NCBI RefSeq assembly: GCF_900109945.1
Contig: NZ_FOBX01000011.1
Coordinates: 124,001-188,000 of the forward strand
Reading direction: 5' to 3'
DNA: 64,000 nucleotides
Source: Bradyrhizobium sp. OK095
Lineage (GTDB): Bacteria > Pseudomonadota > Alphaproteobacteria > Rhizobiales > Xanthobacteraceae
Shown here piece by piece: positions 8,845 through 18,110 of the stretch. The notes under the pieces are model-generated. The model was not told the DNA's origin. It saw nothing but the letters and a program-made list of their open reading frames with translations, and ran no database searches. Position 1 is the first letter of the stretch. Every line of letters begins with the position of its first letter. Made by a program: the position numbers and the translations under genes.

Positions 8845-9732
8845 ATGGCCGAGATCAAAAAACCGATCGAATATTCGCCGAGCTGGACCTTCTTCGAGGG
8901 CAAATGGCACGACGGCAATGTGCCGATCATGGGGCCGCGCACGCATGCGGCCTGGCTCGGCTCGGTCGTGTTCGACGGCGCGCGTGCGTTCGAGGGTGTC
9001 GCGCCCGATCTCGACCGTCACGTCGCCCGCGCCAATCAATCCGCGATCAACTTTGGCCTGAAGCCGGTGGTCGATGCCGATACCTGGTTCACGCTCGCAA
9101 ACGAGGGCATCGCGCGCTTTGCGGCGAATGCCGAGCTCTATGTCCGTCCGATGTACTGGGCGCAGAACGGGGCGGGCGGCGGCGTGCTGTTCGACCCTGA
9201 AACCACCAATTGGTGCCTGTGCATCTACGAGGCGCCGATGCCCAAACCCGTCGGCAACGCGATCACGCTATCGCCGTTCCGCCGGCCGACCGCCGAATGC
9301 GCGCCGGTCGAGGCCAAGGCCGCCTGCCTCTATCCGAACAATTCGCGCGCGCTGGCGGAAGCGGCCTCGCGCGGCTTCCAGAACGCGCTGATGCTGGACA
9401 TGCTCGGCAATGTCGCGGAGTTCGGCAATTCCAATGTGTTCATGGCCAGGGACGGCGTGGTCTTCACGCCGGTGCCGAACGGTACCTTCCTCAACGGCAT
9501 CACGCGCCAGCGCGTCATCAGCCTGCTTCGCGGCGACGGCGTCACCGTGGTTGAGAAGACGCTGAGTTATGCTGATTTCCTCGCCGCCGACGAGATTTTT
9601 TCAACCGGCAATTTTGCCAAGGTCGCGCCGGTGGTCCGCATCGACGAGCGCGAGCTGAAGCCGGGCCCGCTCTATACCAAAGCGCGAAAACTCTATTGGG
9701 ACTTTGCGCATGCGGTGAAGCTGGCGGCGTAG
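8845..9732 (+). CDS. Branched-chain amino acid aminotransferase, class IV
   Basis: A 295-residue fold-type IV PLP aminotransferase. The PLP lysine is in VEAKAACLYPNNSRAL, and the conserved class IV segment VAEFGNSNVFM follows. It would interconvert branched-chain amino acids and their 2-oxo acids with 2-oxoglutarate. A GGGGAGCCCGGTC ribosome site precedes ATG 8845; upstream in-frame codons to 8815 have none. It is related to but shorter than classical IlvE, and D-amino-acid aminotransferases share this fold, so the symbol is left blank. Confidence 0.82.
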   Translation: MAEIKKPIEYSPSWTFFEGKWHDGNVPIMGPRTHAAWLGSVVFDGARAFEGVAPDLDRHVARANQSAINFGLKPVVDADTWFTLANEGIARFAANAELYVRPMYWAQNGAGGGVLFDPETTNWCLCIYEAPMPKPVGNAITLSPFRRPTAECAPVEAKAACLYPNNSRALAEAASRGFQNALMLDMLGNVAEFGNSNVFMARDGVVFTPVPNGTFLNGITRQRVISLLRGDGVTVVEKTLSYADFLAADEIFSTGNFAKVAPVVRIDERELKPGPLYTKARKLYWDFAHAVKLAA

Positions 9733-9745
9733 GCGCCGCACTCTC

Positions 9746-9824
9746 CGTCATTGCGAGCGTAGCGAAGCAATCCAGACTGCTACCGTGAAAAATTCTGGAT
9801 GACTTCGCTGCGCTCGCAATGACG
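9746..9824. repeat. Intergenic inverted repeat (REP-like hairpin)
   Basis: Two 31-base arms, 9746-9776 and 9794-9824, pair at 28 of 31 positions around an 18-base loop. The outer part of each arm reads CGTCATTGCGAGCG. It fills most of the gap between the aminotransferase and phaR, which are convergent. This type of palindrome is common in Bradyrhizobium intergenic space. It may serve as a bidirectional terminator. Confidence 0.75.
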
Positions 9825-9899
9825 ATCTTGTGGATGTAGTCGGGGAAAACGGCCGAGGACGCGCCCGCGGCAGGCGGGCACCGGTCCGAACGAAAGGAC

Positions 9900-10502
9900 C
9901 TACTCGTCCTTCTTCGACATCTTCTCGAGGCGTTCCTGCATGTCCTTCATCTGCTGGCGCAGATCGTCGATGTTGCTGTCCGCCGGTGCCGCGGCGCTCG
10001 CATCGGGCTCCGGCTCTGGTGTGGCCGTCGCCGGACGACCCGCCGCGCCAGGGGCGAACGGCTTGAACATCGAGAAGGTCTGCTGGAACAGCTCCATGTT
10101 GCGGCGGACCTGTTCCTCCAGCGGCGCAAACGGAGTTCCGGACAGCGAGTTGGAGATCTGCTTGCGGAACTTCTCCTGCTCCTGGGTCAGCGACGCGATC
10201 GCCTGCTCCAGATATTTCGGAACCACCATCTGCATGCTGTCGCCGTAGAAGCGGATCAGCTGGCGCAGGAAGGTGGTCGGCAACAGGTTCTGGCCGGCCT
10301 TGTTCTCTTGCTCGAAGATGATCTGGGCGAGCACGGAGCGGGTGATGTCGTCGCCGGACTTGGCATCGTAGACCAGGAAATCTTCGCCGTCCTTGACCAT
10401 GGAGGCAAGGTCTTCCAGCGTCACGTAGGTGCTCGTTCCGGTGTTATAGAGCCGGCGGTTCGCGTATTTCTTGATCGTGGTGGGTTGGTCTGATTTCGCC
10501 AT
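9900..10502 (-). CDS. phaR: Polyhydroxyalkanoate synthesis repressor PhaR
   Basis: A 200-residue DNA-binding regulator that also binds PHB granules and represses phasin and PHB genes until polymer is present. The N-terminal DNA-binding domain is unmistakable (IKKYANRRLYNTGTSTYVTL, residues 10-29), followed by the PHB-accumulation regulatory domain with IRFYGDSMQMVVPKYLE. The C-terminus is Pro/Ala-rich and then a charged coiled coil (LRQQMKDMQERLEKMSKKDE). It is divergent from phaA-phaB with 304 bp between starts, so regulation of that pair is expected. Confidence 0.95.
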   Translation of the reverse strand: MAKSDQPTTIKKYANRRLYNTGTSTYVTLEDLASMVKDGEDFLVYDAKSGDDITRSVLAQIIFEQENKAGQNLLPTTFLRQLIRFYGDSMQMVVPKYLEQAIASLTQEQEKFRKQISNSLSGTPFAPLEEQVRRNMELFQQTFSMFKPFAPGAAGRPATATPEPEPDASAAAPADSNIDDLRQQMKDMQERLEKMSKKDE

Positions 10503-10806
10503 GGGCTCTCACTTGCAAACGCTGAGAACGGGAACCTGCCGGGCTATGCCGCAGGGCGGGAAGAGTACGCAACGCAACAAAATAAGCATTTTCAACGGGC
10601 TCACGCTACCGTTTTGTGCGCCACGGTTAATTGCACAGCAAAAACGTGCTTGCGAAATCGCCAAGAACGCTATTTTGAATGCGCTGCGGCATGGATTCGG
10701 CCACCGGCCGATTGACATGCCGCAACGACGTTAACAGGATGCCATCCGAGACTGGCGAGCCGTTTCCCCAGCCCCGCCTGCCCCCTTTCAAACTCAGGAG
10801 ATGCCC
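10503..10806. promoter_or_regulatory. phaR-phaA divergent intergenic region
   Basis: This 304-bp gap separates the phaR and phaA starts. Its middle (about 10560-10680) is clearly more AT-rich than the coding sequence and carries several TGC steps, for example AATTGCACAGC and ACGTGCTTGCG. No convincing -35/-10 pair or perfect dyad was found by eye, and the short open frames here look non-coding. Promoters for both genes and PhaR sites are expected on family grounds only. Confidence 0.4.
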
Positions 10807-11985
<1,179 letters not shown>

Positions 11986-12110
11986 AGATAGCTGACGTGT
12001 AGCTGACGGGTGCGCTGCACACGTCGGTTAGTGCGTTGCACGCGACTAAAAAGGCGGCGGTTGCAAATCAAATATTCTTCGCAACCGCGCAAGCCTCGAC
12101 TAAATACAAA

Positions 12111-12138
12111 CGCCCGGCTCAACGCCGGGCGTTTTGTT
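12111..12138 (+). terminator. Rho-independent terminator after phaA
   Basis: The stem CGCCCGGC / GCCGGGCG with a short TCAAC loop is followed directly by TTTTGTTCTT, a textbook intrinsic terminator. It lies 126 bp after the phaA stop and 88 bp before phaB. phaB may therefore have its own promoter, or receive only read-through from phaA. Confidence 0.85.
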
Positions 12139-12225
12139 CTTGATGTCCGTCAAACCAACCGCATAATCCACCACTAAAAACGATCACTCAGAAGCGTCCG
12201 AAGAGTCCAAGGGAAGGAATACGAT

Positions 12226-12951
12226 ATGGCACGAGTTGCATTGGTGACGGGTGGTACGCGTGGCATCGGAGCTGCGATCAGCAAGGCGCTGAAGGCGGCC
12301 GGCTACAAGGTCGCGGCGAGCTATGCCGGCAACGATGCGGCGGCGGACAAGTTCAAGGCCGAGACCGGCATTGCCGTCTATAAATGGGACGTCAGCAATT
12401 TCGACGCGTGCGCCGAGGGCGTGAAGAAGGTCGAGGCCGAGTTCGGTCCGATCGATGTGCTCGTCAACAATGCCGGCATCACCCGTGACACCGCCTTCCA
12501 CAAGATGACGCTCGAGCAGTGGAACGCGGTCATCAACACCAATCTCGGCTCGCTGTTCAACATGACGCGCCAGGTGATCGAGGGCATGCGTTCGCGCAAG
12601 TTCGGCCGCGTCATCTCGATCTCGTCGATCAACGGCCAGAAGGGCCAGTTCGGCCAGGTCAACTATTCCGCGGCCAAGGCCGGCGACATCGGCTTCACCA
12701 AGGCGCTCGCGCTCGAGAACGCCAAGGGCGGCATCACCGTGAACGCGATCTGCCCCGGCTACATCAACACCGAAATGGTGCAGGCGGTGCCGAAGGACGT
12801 TCTGGAGAAGAACGTGATCCCGCAGATCCCGGTCAACCGCCTCGGCGAACCGGAAGAGATTGCGCGCGCGGTCGTGTTCCTCGCTGCCGACGAGGCCGGC
12901 TTCATCACGGGATCGACAATGACCATCAATGGCGGCCAGTATCAGGCTTGA
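12226..12951 (+). CDS. phaB: Acetoacetyl-CoA reductase
   Basis: A 241-residue short-chain dehydrogenase that reduces acetoacetyl-CoA to (R)-3-hydroxybutyryl-CoA with NADPH, the second step of PHB synthesis. The nucleotide-binding motif TGGTRGIG is at residues 8-15, NNAG at 81-84, a serine near 133 and the YxxxK pair at Y147/K151. INGQKGQFGQVNYSAAK is characteristic of PhaB rather than FabG. GAAGGAATACGAT precedes the ATG. PHA synthase itself is not in the window. Confidence 0.95.
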   Translation: MARVALVTGGTRGIGAAISKALKAAGYKVAASYAGNDAAADKFKAETGIAVYKWDVSNFDACAEGVKKVEAEFGPIDVLVNNAGITRDTAFHKMTLEQWNAVINTNLGSLFNMTRQVIEGMRSRKFGRVISISSINGQKGQFGQVNYSAAKAGDIGFTKALALENAKGGITVNAICPGYINTEMVQAVPKDVLEKNVIPQIPVNRLGEPEEIARAVVFLAADEAGFITGSTMTINGGQYQA

Positions 12952-13019
12952 TATGACGACGAGCCTTTGAGCTAAAAGCCTGTAGCTTCAGGCGCGACAA
13001 GGCGTTAGTGAAGATGAAA

Positions 13020-13042
13020 ATGCCCGGCCCCGTGCCGGGCAT
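13020..13042. terminator. GC-rich hairpin after phaB
   Basis: The arms ATGCCCGGC (13020-13028) and GCCGGGCAT (13034-13042) form a perfect 9-bp stem with a 5-base loop, 68 bp after the phaB stop and 25 bp before the next gene. There is only a weak T-rich tail (CATTGTCC), so termination may be partial. Confidence 0.55.
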
Positions 13043-13067
13043 CATTGTCCTCAGAGCCTTTTGATCG

Positions 13068-13937
13068 ATGACCCCGCGCACTGCGACGCTGATCGGATTG
13101 ACCGCGATCCTGATGTGGTCGCTGCTCTCAGTGATGACGGTGGCGACCGGGAAGATCCCGGCATTCCAGCTCGCCGCGATGACGTTCGCGATCGGCGGTC
13201 TCGTCGGTCTCCTCACCTGGATCGGCCGCGGCGAGGCGGCGAAAAGCCTGCGCCAGCCGCTGGTCGTCTGGGCGGTCGGCGTCGGCGGATTGTTCGGCTA
13301 TCACGCGCTCTATTTCCTCGCGCTGCGCTTCGCGCCGCCGGCCGAAGCAGGCCTGCTGAATTATCTCTGGCCGCTGCTGATCGTGCTGTTCTCGTCATTC
13401 CTGCCGGGCGAACGGCTTGCCGTGCATCATGTCATTGGCGCCGTGCTCGGCCTCGTCGGTACCGTGCTGCTGTTCGCCGGCAACACGAGCGGCTTCATAT
13501 CGGGGCAGGTGCCGGGATTGGTCGCGGCCTTTATCGCAGCCTTCGTCTGGGCGACCTATTCGGTGCTGTCGCGCCGGCTCAAAGCAGTGCCGACCGATGC
13601 GGTCGCAGGATTCTGTCTCGCCACAGCTGCGCTCGCCGCGCTGATGCACGGTCTGCTTGAAACCACGGTATGGCCGGAGACGACGCTGCAATGGCTGTCG
13701 GTCATCGCGCTCGGCATCGGTCCCGTCGGTGCTGCCTTCTACGCCTGGGACATCGGCATGAAGCGCGGCGACATCCGTGTGCTCGGCGCCGCATCCTATG
13801 CGACGCCGCTGCTCTCGACCGGCTTTCTCATCGCCGCCGGTTTTGCCAAAGCCAGCGCCAACATCGCCATCGCCGCAATCCTGATTGCCGGCGGCGGCCT
13901 GATCGCGGCAAAGGACATGGTGCTGAGGAAGCGATGA
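13068..13937 (+). CDS. EamA-family (drug/metabolite transporter) permease
   Basis: A 289-residue integral membrane protein with about ten hydrophobic segments, the two-times-five helix plan of EamA/DMT transporters. The repeat starts are near residue 8 (ATLIGLTAILMWSLLSVM) and near residue 150 (GLVAAFIAAFVWATYSVLSR), with the typical FxWATYSV signature. These carriers often export amino acids or metabolites; the substrate cannot be read from sequence. It ends seven bases before the convergent flavin-reductase stop. Confidence 0.85.
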   Translation: MTPRTATLIGLTAILMWSLLSVMTVATGKIPAFQLAAMTFAIGGLVGLLTWIGRGEAAKSLRQPLVVWAVGVGGLFGYHALYFLALRFAPPAEAGLLNYLWPLLIVLFSSFLPGERLAVHHVIGAVLGLVGTVLLFAGNTSGFISGQVPGLVAAFIAAFVWATYSVLSRRLKAVPTDAVAGFCLATAALAALMHGLLETTVWPETTLQWLSVIALGIGPVGAAFYAWDIGMKRGDIRVLGAASYATPLLSTGFLIAAGFAKASANIAIAAILIAGGGLIAAKDMVLRKR

Positions 13938-13944
13938 TTGCGTA

Positions 13945-14631
13945 TTAAAGCGCCGGCTGCCAGCCCGGCGGCCGATACATCGCCTCCGGAATCTGCCCGA
14001 GCTCGGAGCGCTGCAAGCGCTCAGGCGTCAAGCCATAAAATTCCTGGAAGCTGAGGATCAGCGGGCGCCATTTGTCCGGATCGATGCGGTTGTGGGCGCC
14101 GTCCATCATGATGTCGGGATGCGCATGCACGCGGGTGATGCGGACCTCGATTGCAGCTAAATTGCCGCGCCAGACCGCATCGTCCTGTGCCATCTCGTGG
14201 ACATGCGCGACCTTGGCCTCCATCTGCACCGGACATTCAGCCGCGCGCGGTGCGTTGACTGTTTCACCCGGAAGCGCCGTCAAACCGCTGAGGCCGAACT
14301 TGTCCCTCTCGTGCCGGTAGCCGCGATAGATCTTGCCGGGCGGCACGGGATTGGTGCCGGTCGTGCGGGCGAGGCGATCGACGGTGGCAACGAGGTCGGC
14401 GCACGGCAGATTGAGGACGCATTCGCCGGTGCGAATCATGTTCTCGGTGGTCTTGGAACTGCGCGCGAGCCCGAGCATGCAGCGCCATCCCACCCACCAT
14501 GCCGACGACATCGGCGCGAGATTGTAAGAGCCGTCGTCATTGGTCGATCCGATCAGGACGACCGGTGTTCCGAAATACAAAATGGCCGGGTCGATTTGGA
14601 CGGCGGCGGGACCGAGTGTTCCGTGCATCAT
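13945..14631 (-). CDS. Flavin reductase family protein
   Basis: A 228-residue protein of the flavin reductase-like (DIM6/NTAB) family, with the FMN-binding split-barrel fold. The N-terminal TPVVLIGSTNDDGSYNLAPM strand-turn-strand and the following SSKTTENMIRTGECVLN segment are characteristic. It probably binds FMN and reduces it, or reduces a small substrate, with NAD(P)H. Two ATGs lie in tandem at the start. It is the third gene of a leftward group after gloB and the cupin gene, 72 bp behind the latter, so co-transcription is possible. Confidence 0.85.
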   Translation of the reverse strand: MMHGTLGPAAVQIDPAILYFGTPVVLIGSTNDDGSYNLAPMSSAWWVGWRCMLGLARSSKTTENMIRTGECVLNLPCADLVATVDRLARTTGTNPVPPGKIYRGYRHERDKFGLSGLTALPGETVNAPRAAECPVQMEAKVAHVHEMAQDDAVWRGNLAAIEVRITRVHAHPDIMMDGAHNRIDPDKWRPLILSFQEFYGLTPERLQRSELGQIPEAMYRPPGWQPAL

Positions 14632-14703
14632 GCGCTCCTGTTTATCGCGAGCGCTGTCCTACGGTGTCCAACGGATCGAGCCCACCCGATTCCGGATTGC
14701 GGC

Positions 14704-15126
14704 CTACGGCTCCCAGCCCTTCGGCGCGAGCTCGAATTTTGCGAACTCGAAGGCGGGCGCGACGGTGCAGCCCACCAAAGTCCACTCGCCCGTGGTCTCC
14801 GCCATCTGCCAGGCATTGGCCGGCACGATTCCCTGCGGCCGCTCGCCGGCCTGCAAATCCGTGCCGAGCCGTACCTCGTGCTGCGAGCAGCCGTCATGGG
14901 CGATGCGAAGCGTCAGCGGGCTGCCGGCGTAATAGTGCCAGATCTCGACGGCATCGATGCGGTGCCAGTGCGAGCGCTCGCCGCGGGCGAGCAGGAAATA
15001 GATCAGCGTCGAGCGCGACCGGCCATTGGCGTCCGTGGTCTGGTCGCGAAACGTCTCGCGATAATGCCCGCCCTCGGGGTGCGGCCGGAGTTCAAGGCGC
15101 GCGATGATCTCGGCTGCTGTCGACAT
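14704..15126 (-). CDS. Cupin superfamily protein (DUF985, Cupin_5)
   Basis: A 140-residue one-domain cupin of the DUF985 family. The opening LELRPHPEGGHYRETFRD and the later SHWHRIDAVEIWHYYAG strand carry the typical conserved histidines and glutamate. Some relatives have been linked to nucleotide-sugar epimerase-like chemistry, but the role here is unknown. It lies 37 bp downstream of gloB on the same strand, suggesting one transcript. Confidence 0.85.
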   Translation of the reverse strand: MSTAAEIIARLELRPHPEGGHYRETFRDQTTDANGRSRSTLIYFLLARGERSHWHRIDAVEIWHYYAGSPLTLRIAHDGCSQHEVRLGTDLQAGERPQGIVPANAWQMAETTGEWTLVGCTVAPAFEFAKFELAPKGWEP

Positions 15127-15163
15127 CGATCCCCGTCAGGACTTGTTCTTCAGGATTTGGTCC

Positions 15164-15931
15164 TCAAGATTTATTCTTGCGCTCGCGCAGCTCGCCGAAC
15201 ACCGCGGCGGCATCCGCGCCCTTCATGTGTAGCCTGGCTGCGACCGAGGGTTCATCAGCGCGCAGGAACACGTTTGCTCGCTTCTCATCACCAAGCAGTG
15301 AGGGAATCGTCGGCTTGTTCTCGGCCCGCAGCTTCGCCACTTCCGCCGCGCGCGCCTGGAGCGCCGCATTGTCCGGATCGACGGTGAGCGCAAACTTGAC
15401 GTTGGACGCCGTGTATTCGTGGCCGCAATAGAGCTTGAAGTCGTCGGGCAACGCCCGCAGTTTCAGAAGCGAGTCCCACATCATGGGGTAGTCGCCTTCG
15501 AATACGCGGCCGCAGCCGATCGAGAACAGCGTGTCCGCCGCGAACAGCGTCTTCTCGGTGTCGAATACGTAGGAGATGTGGTCGAGCGTGTGGCCGGGCG
15601 TCTCCACCACGCGCGCCAGCAAATTGCCAACCTTGACCACGTCGGCATTGGCGACGCGCAAATCGACGTTGGCGATCTTCGCCGCCTTGTCATGCGGCGC
15701 GACGACGCGGCAATTGTATTTCTGCTTGAGTTCGGCGACCCCGCCGACATGATCACCATGATGATGGGTGATCAGGATGTCGGTGAGCTGCCAACCCTCG
15801 CGCTCCAGCGCCTTGAGGATGGGGCCCGCCTCCGGCGCGTCGATCGACGCGGTCGCCTTGGTTTCCACATCGTGGATCAGGTAACCGAAATTGTCGTTTA
15901 AACAGCTGAAAGTACGAATTTCGGCAGCCAT
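15164..15931 (-). CDS. gloB: Hydroxyacylglutathione hydrolase (glyoxalase II)
   Basis: A 255-residue metallo-beta-lactamase-fold enzyme that hydrolyses S-lactoylglutathione to D-lactate and glutathione in methylglyoxal detoxification. The metal motif THHHGDH is visible near residue 57, with ETPGHTLDHISY and the C-terminal glyoxalase II domain containing LYCGHEYTASNVKFA. Length matches the family. ATG 15931 follows a GATGGAGATGTC ribosome site; a long open stretch upstream to 16663 is the antisense shadow of the methyltransferase gene. First gene of the gloB-cupin group. Confidence 0.95.
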   Translation of the reverse strand: MAAEIRTFSCLNDNFGYLIHDVETKATASIDAPEAGPILKALEREGWQLTDILITHHHGDHVGGVAELKQKYNCRVVAPHDKAAKIANVDLRVANADVVKVGNLLARVVETPGHTLDHISYVFDTEKTLFAADTLFSIGCGRVFEGDYPMMWDSLLKLRALPDDFKLYCGHEYTASNVKFALTVDPDNAALQARAAEVAKLRAENKPTIPSLLGDEKRANVFLRADEPSVAARLHMKGADAAAVFGELRERKNKS

Positions 15932-16039
15932 GACATCTCCATCGCGCTCAGCCCAGTCAGACAAATATGGCCTTAACGTTGCGCAGGCAATGCAATATTC
16001 AGCGCGCAGCCGGCGCCTTGAGCATGTTACATTGCCGTC

Positions 16040-16786
16040 ATGACCATAGATGTCGTCGATCTCCGCGAGTTCTATTCCCGTCGCCTCGGGATCGTGGCGC
16101 GGCAAATGATCAATCGCGGCATCAGGGAGCGCTGGCCGACCGCCGGGGGTCAGCGCGTGCTCGGCATCGGCTATCCCACGCCCTATCTCGGACTGTTCCG
16201 CGAGGACGCGGAGCGCTGCATCGCCTTCATGCCGGCGGCCCAGGGCGTGCTGAAATGGCCGACCGGGCGGCCGGCGCTGGCCTCGCTGGTCGACGAATTC
16301 TCGCTGCCGCTTCCCGACGCCGCGGTCGACCGCATCCTGCTGGTCCATGCGTTGGAGATGTCGGACGATCCGGCTGCGCTGTTGCGCGAGGTGTGGCGGG
16401 TGCTGTCGCCGTCCGGCCGCGTCATGGCCGTGATACCGAATCGGCGCGGAGTGTGGACCCGTACCGACAGCACGCCGTTCGGCCACGGTCGGCCCTATTC
16501 GCGCTCGCAGATCACGGACCTGTTGCGCCAGACCTGGTTCACGCCGACCTCCTGGGGCGAGGCGCTGTTCATGCCGCCCTATGCCGGCGGCTGGGTGCTG
16601 AAATCGGCGCAGATGTGGGAACGTGCCGGCGCGGCATTGTCGCTGCCCTTCGCCGGGGTACACATCGTGGAAGCCACCAAGCAGGTCTATCGCGCGATCC
16701 CCGCCAAGCGCGAGCGTGCGCGGCTGATTCCCTCACTGGCGAAGCCCGTGCTGGTGCCGTCTTCGACGACGGTGACGCGCCGCTGA
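16040..16786 (+). CDS. Class I SAM-dependent methyltransferase
   Basis: A 248-residue methyltransferase with a Rossmann-type SAM domain. The SAM motif I is degenerate (QRVLGIGYPTPYLGLF near residue 38), while DRILLVHALEMSDDPAALLREVWRVL matches motifs II-III of Methyltransf_11. The glycine loop lacks the usual GxGxG spacing, so activity is uncertain. It is divergent from gloB with 108 bp between starts, a pairing common in related genomes. Substrate unknown. Confidence 0.78.
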   Translation: MTIDVVDLREFYSRRLGIVARQMINRGIRERWPTAGGQRVLGIGYPTPYLGLFREDAERCIAFMPAAQGVLKWPTGRPALASLVDEFSLPLPDAAVDRILLVHALEMSDDPAALLREVWRVLSPSGRVMAVIPNRRGVWTRTDSTPFGHGRPYSRSQITDLLRQTWFTPTSWGEALFMPPYAGGWVLKSAQMWERAGAALSLPFAGVHIVEATKQVYRAIPAKRERARLIPSLAKPVLVPSSTTVTRR

Positions 16787-16792
16787 AAACAA

Positions 16793-16819
16793 ATCGTCCC
16801 GGCGCGAGGCCGGGACGAT
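16793..16819. terminator. Bidirectional hairpin between convergent genes
   Basis: Arms ATCGTCCCGG (16793-16802) and CCGGGACGAT (16810-16819) form a perfect 10-bp stem with a 7-base loop, immediately after the methyltransferase stop. The flanking A-rich AAAACAA would be a T-run on the minus strand, so it may terminate the leftward DUF4167 gene better than the rightward one. Confidence 0.65.
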
Positions 16820-16843
16820 GCAGTTCACGAAATCAGAAGAAGC

Positions 16844-17668
16844 TTATTCGCCGGGGGCGACTTCGTCGCTCGTACCGGCAGGAGCGGCCTCGCGCTCGGG
16901 GCGCGGACCATTCGGCCGGCGGCGCCGCCGCGGAAAGCGTTCGCCGCCAGCACCGCCTTCGAAGCCGGCCTGGCCGGCATTCGCGCCACCATTCACTTGC
17001 GGCTGCGGGCCGGTGATGAAGGAGGGCAGGCGATCGACGCTGCCGGCCTCGGCGGCGACGACGGGCTGCGGCTGATTCTGCGGTTGCGGCTGCGGCTGAT
17101 ATTGCGGCTGCGGACGATGGTCGCGTTCGCGATGCTCGCGCGGCTGCTGGTTGTCGCGCTGATAGGGCGGCGGGTTGTCGCGTTGCTGGTTGTCGCGTTG
17201 CTGATAGTCACGCTGCTGGTGATCGCGCTGGCCGTCGCGCGCAAAATTCTGCTGCTGCGGTTGCGGCACGAAGCCCGGCTCCTGGCCGAAGTTCGAGAAA
17301 TTCTCGCCGTCGTCCTCGCTGTCGTCACTGCTGCTATTGTTGCTGCCTGCGGGCTCGTCACCGCGCGGCTGCTGGTTCTGGCGGAACTGCTCCTGAGCGG
17401 TCGCAATCAAGCGGAAATAATGCTCGGCATGCTGATAGTAATTCTCGGCGGCGACCGGATCGCCGGAGGAGGAGCGCGCATCGCGCGCCAGCTGGAGATA
17501 TTTTTCGGCGATATGCGAGGCGGTGCCGCGGATCTTGATGTCGGGCCCGTTGGATTCGTAGACCCGGGTCATCGGGTTCTGGCCGCGCCGGTTATTATTA
17601 TTATTGTTGTTGTTGTTGCTATTATTGTTGCGGCTGCGCATCCGCTGCTTGTTCTGACCGTTTCTCAT
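16844..17668 (-). CDS. DUF4167 domain protein, low-complexity RNA-binding-like
   Basis: A 274-residue protein with a basic, asparagine-rich start, then the conserved DUF4167 segment (about residues 40-105) with VYESNGPDIKIRGTASHIAE and NYYQHAEHYFRLIA. The middle and C-terminus are low complexity: repeated RDNQQ/RDHQQ/RDYQQ units, a QPQPQ stretch and an Arg-rich FPRRRRRPNGPRP segment. Intrinsic disorder and nucleic-acid binding are likely but not proven. The Asn run near residues 14-26 comes from a tandem trinucleotide tract. It is separated from prmC by about 440 bp. Confidence 0.85.
   Translation of the reverse strand: MRNGQNKQRMRSRNNNSNNNNNNNNNRRGQNPMTRVYESNGPDIKIRGTASHIAEKYLQLARDARSSSGDPVAAENYYQHAEHYFRLIATAQEQFRQNQQPRGDEPAGSNNSSSDDSEDDGENFSNFGQEPGFVPQPQQQNFARDGQRDHQQRDYQQRDNQQRDNPPPYQRDNQQPREHRERDHRPQPQYQPQPQPQNQPQPVVAAEAGSVDRLPSFITGPQPQVNGGANAGQAGFEGGAGGERFPRRRRRPNGPRPEREAAPAGTSDEVAPGE
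17594..17633. repeat. Trinucleotide tract encoding the Asn run of the DUF4167 protein
   Basis: On the plus strand this reads as consecutive ATT units followed by GTT units and a mixed end, that is AAT/AAC codons on the coding strand. It encodes an almost uninterrupted run of asparagines. Tracts of this kind can change length by slippage without breaking frame. Confidence 0.7.
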
Positions 17669-18110
17669 GTCCTGCCTTTAATTCCAGCCCTAAAGGTTGC
17701 ACGCCTACTGATTGCTGAGAGAGACCTGATGACAGCGGTTCGCATCTCTCGCGCGCACCGCGCGCAAGAACGGCTTGAACCCTGCCGATGTTCGTCGATC
17801 GTCGCGTTCAACAAAGACGCGTTCCCCACCGCCAGCATCTATCGCCAGCGAACTCATTCATATCGCCTGCCGAAACAAGCCCAGCTGTGTTGCGTAAGTC
17901 TTCAAGCGCAATATCTGGCTTTCGTTCACGTTGCGGTCGGTAAGCAGCGCAGCTCTAATCGCCATCGCGCTCAACAGGACCTGCGGCTTGGAACCTTTAT
18001 CAGTAAAGCTCTCGCCCGAGAGCCCGGCTTTCACCCGTAGGTCTACGGGAGCCGGCACCGATCTGTTGACCGGAAGGTAGTCGTTCCCAGGGGATATTCC
18101 AAGAGGTTTT
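17669..18110. other. 442-bp intergenic region between DUF4167 gene and prmC
   Basis: No secure gene is visible. An 87-codon open frame on the minus strand (18121 down to 17858) starts with TTG overlapping the prmC stop, but its third-position GC is visibly lower than that of neighbours and it has no recognisable domain, so it is not called. CTCTCGCCCGAGAG near 18010 and CCCGTAGGTCTACGGG near 18035 are short dyads. The region upstream of the DUF4167 start should contain its promoter. Confidence 0.4.

Noticed and set aside
10471..10734. An 87-codon plus-strand frame in the phaR-phaA gap
   Set aside because: It begins inside phaR on the opposite strand and has non-coding composition; the region is better explained as promoter sequence.
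15932..16663. N-terminal extension of gloB by over 240 codons
   Set aside because: The extension is antisense to the methyltransferase gene; the ATG at 15931 has a ribosome site and gives the family length.
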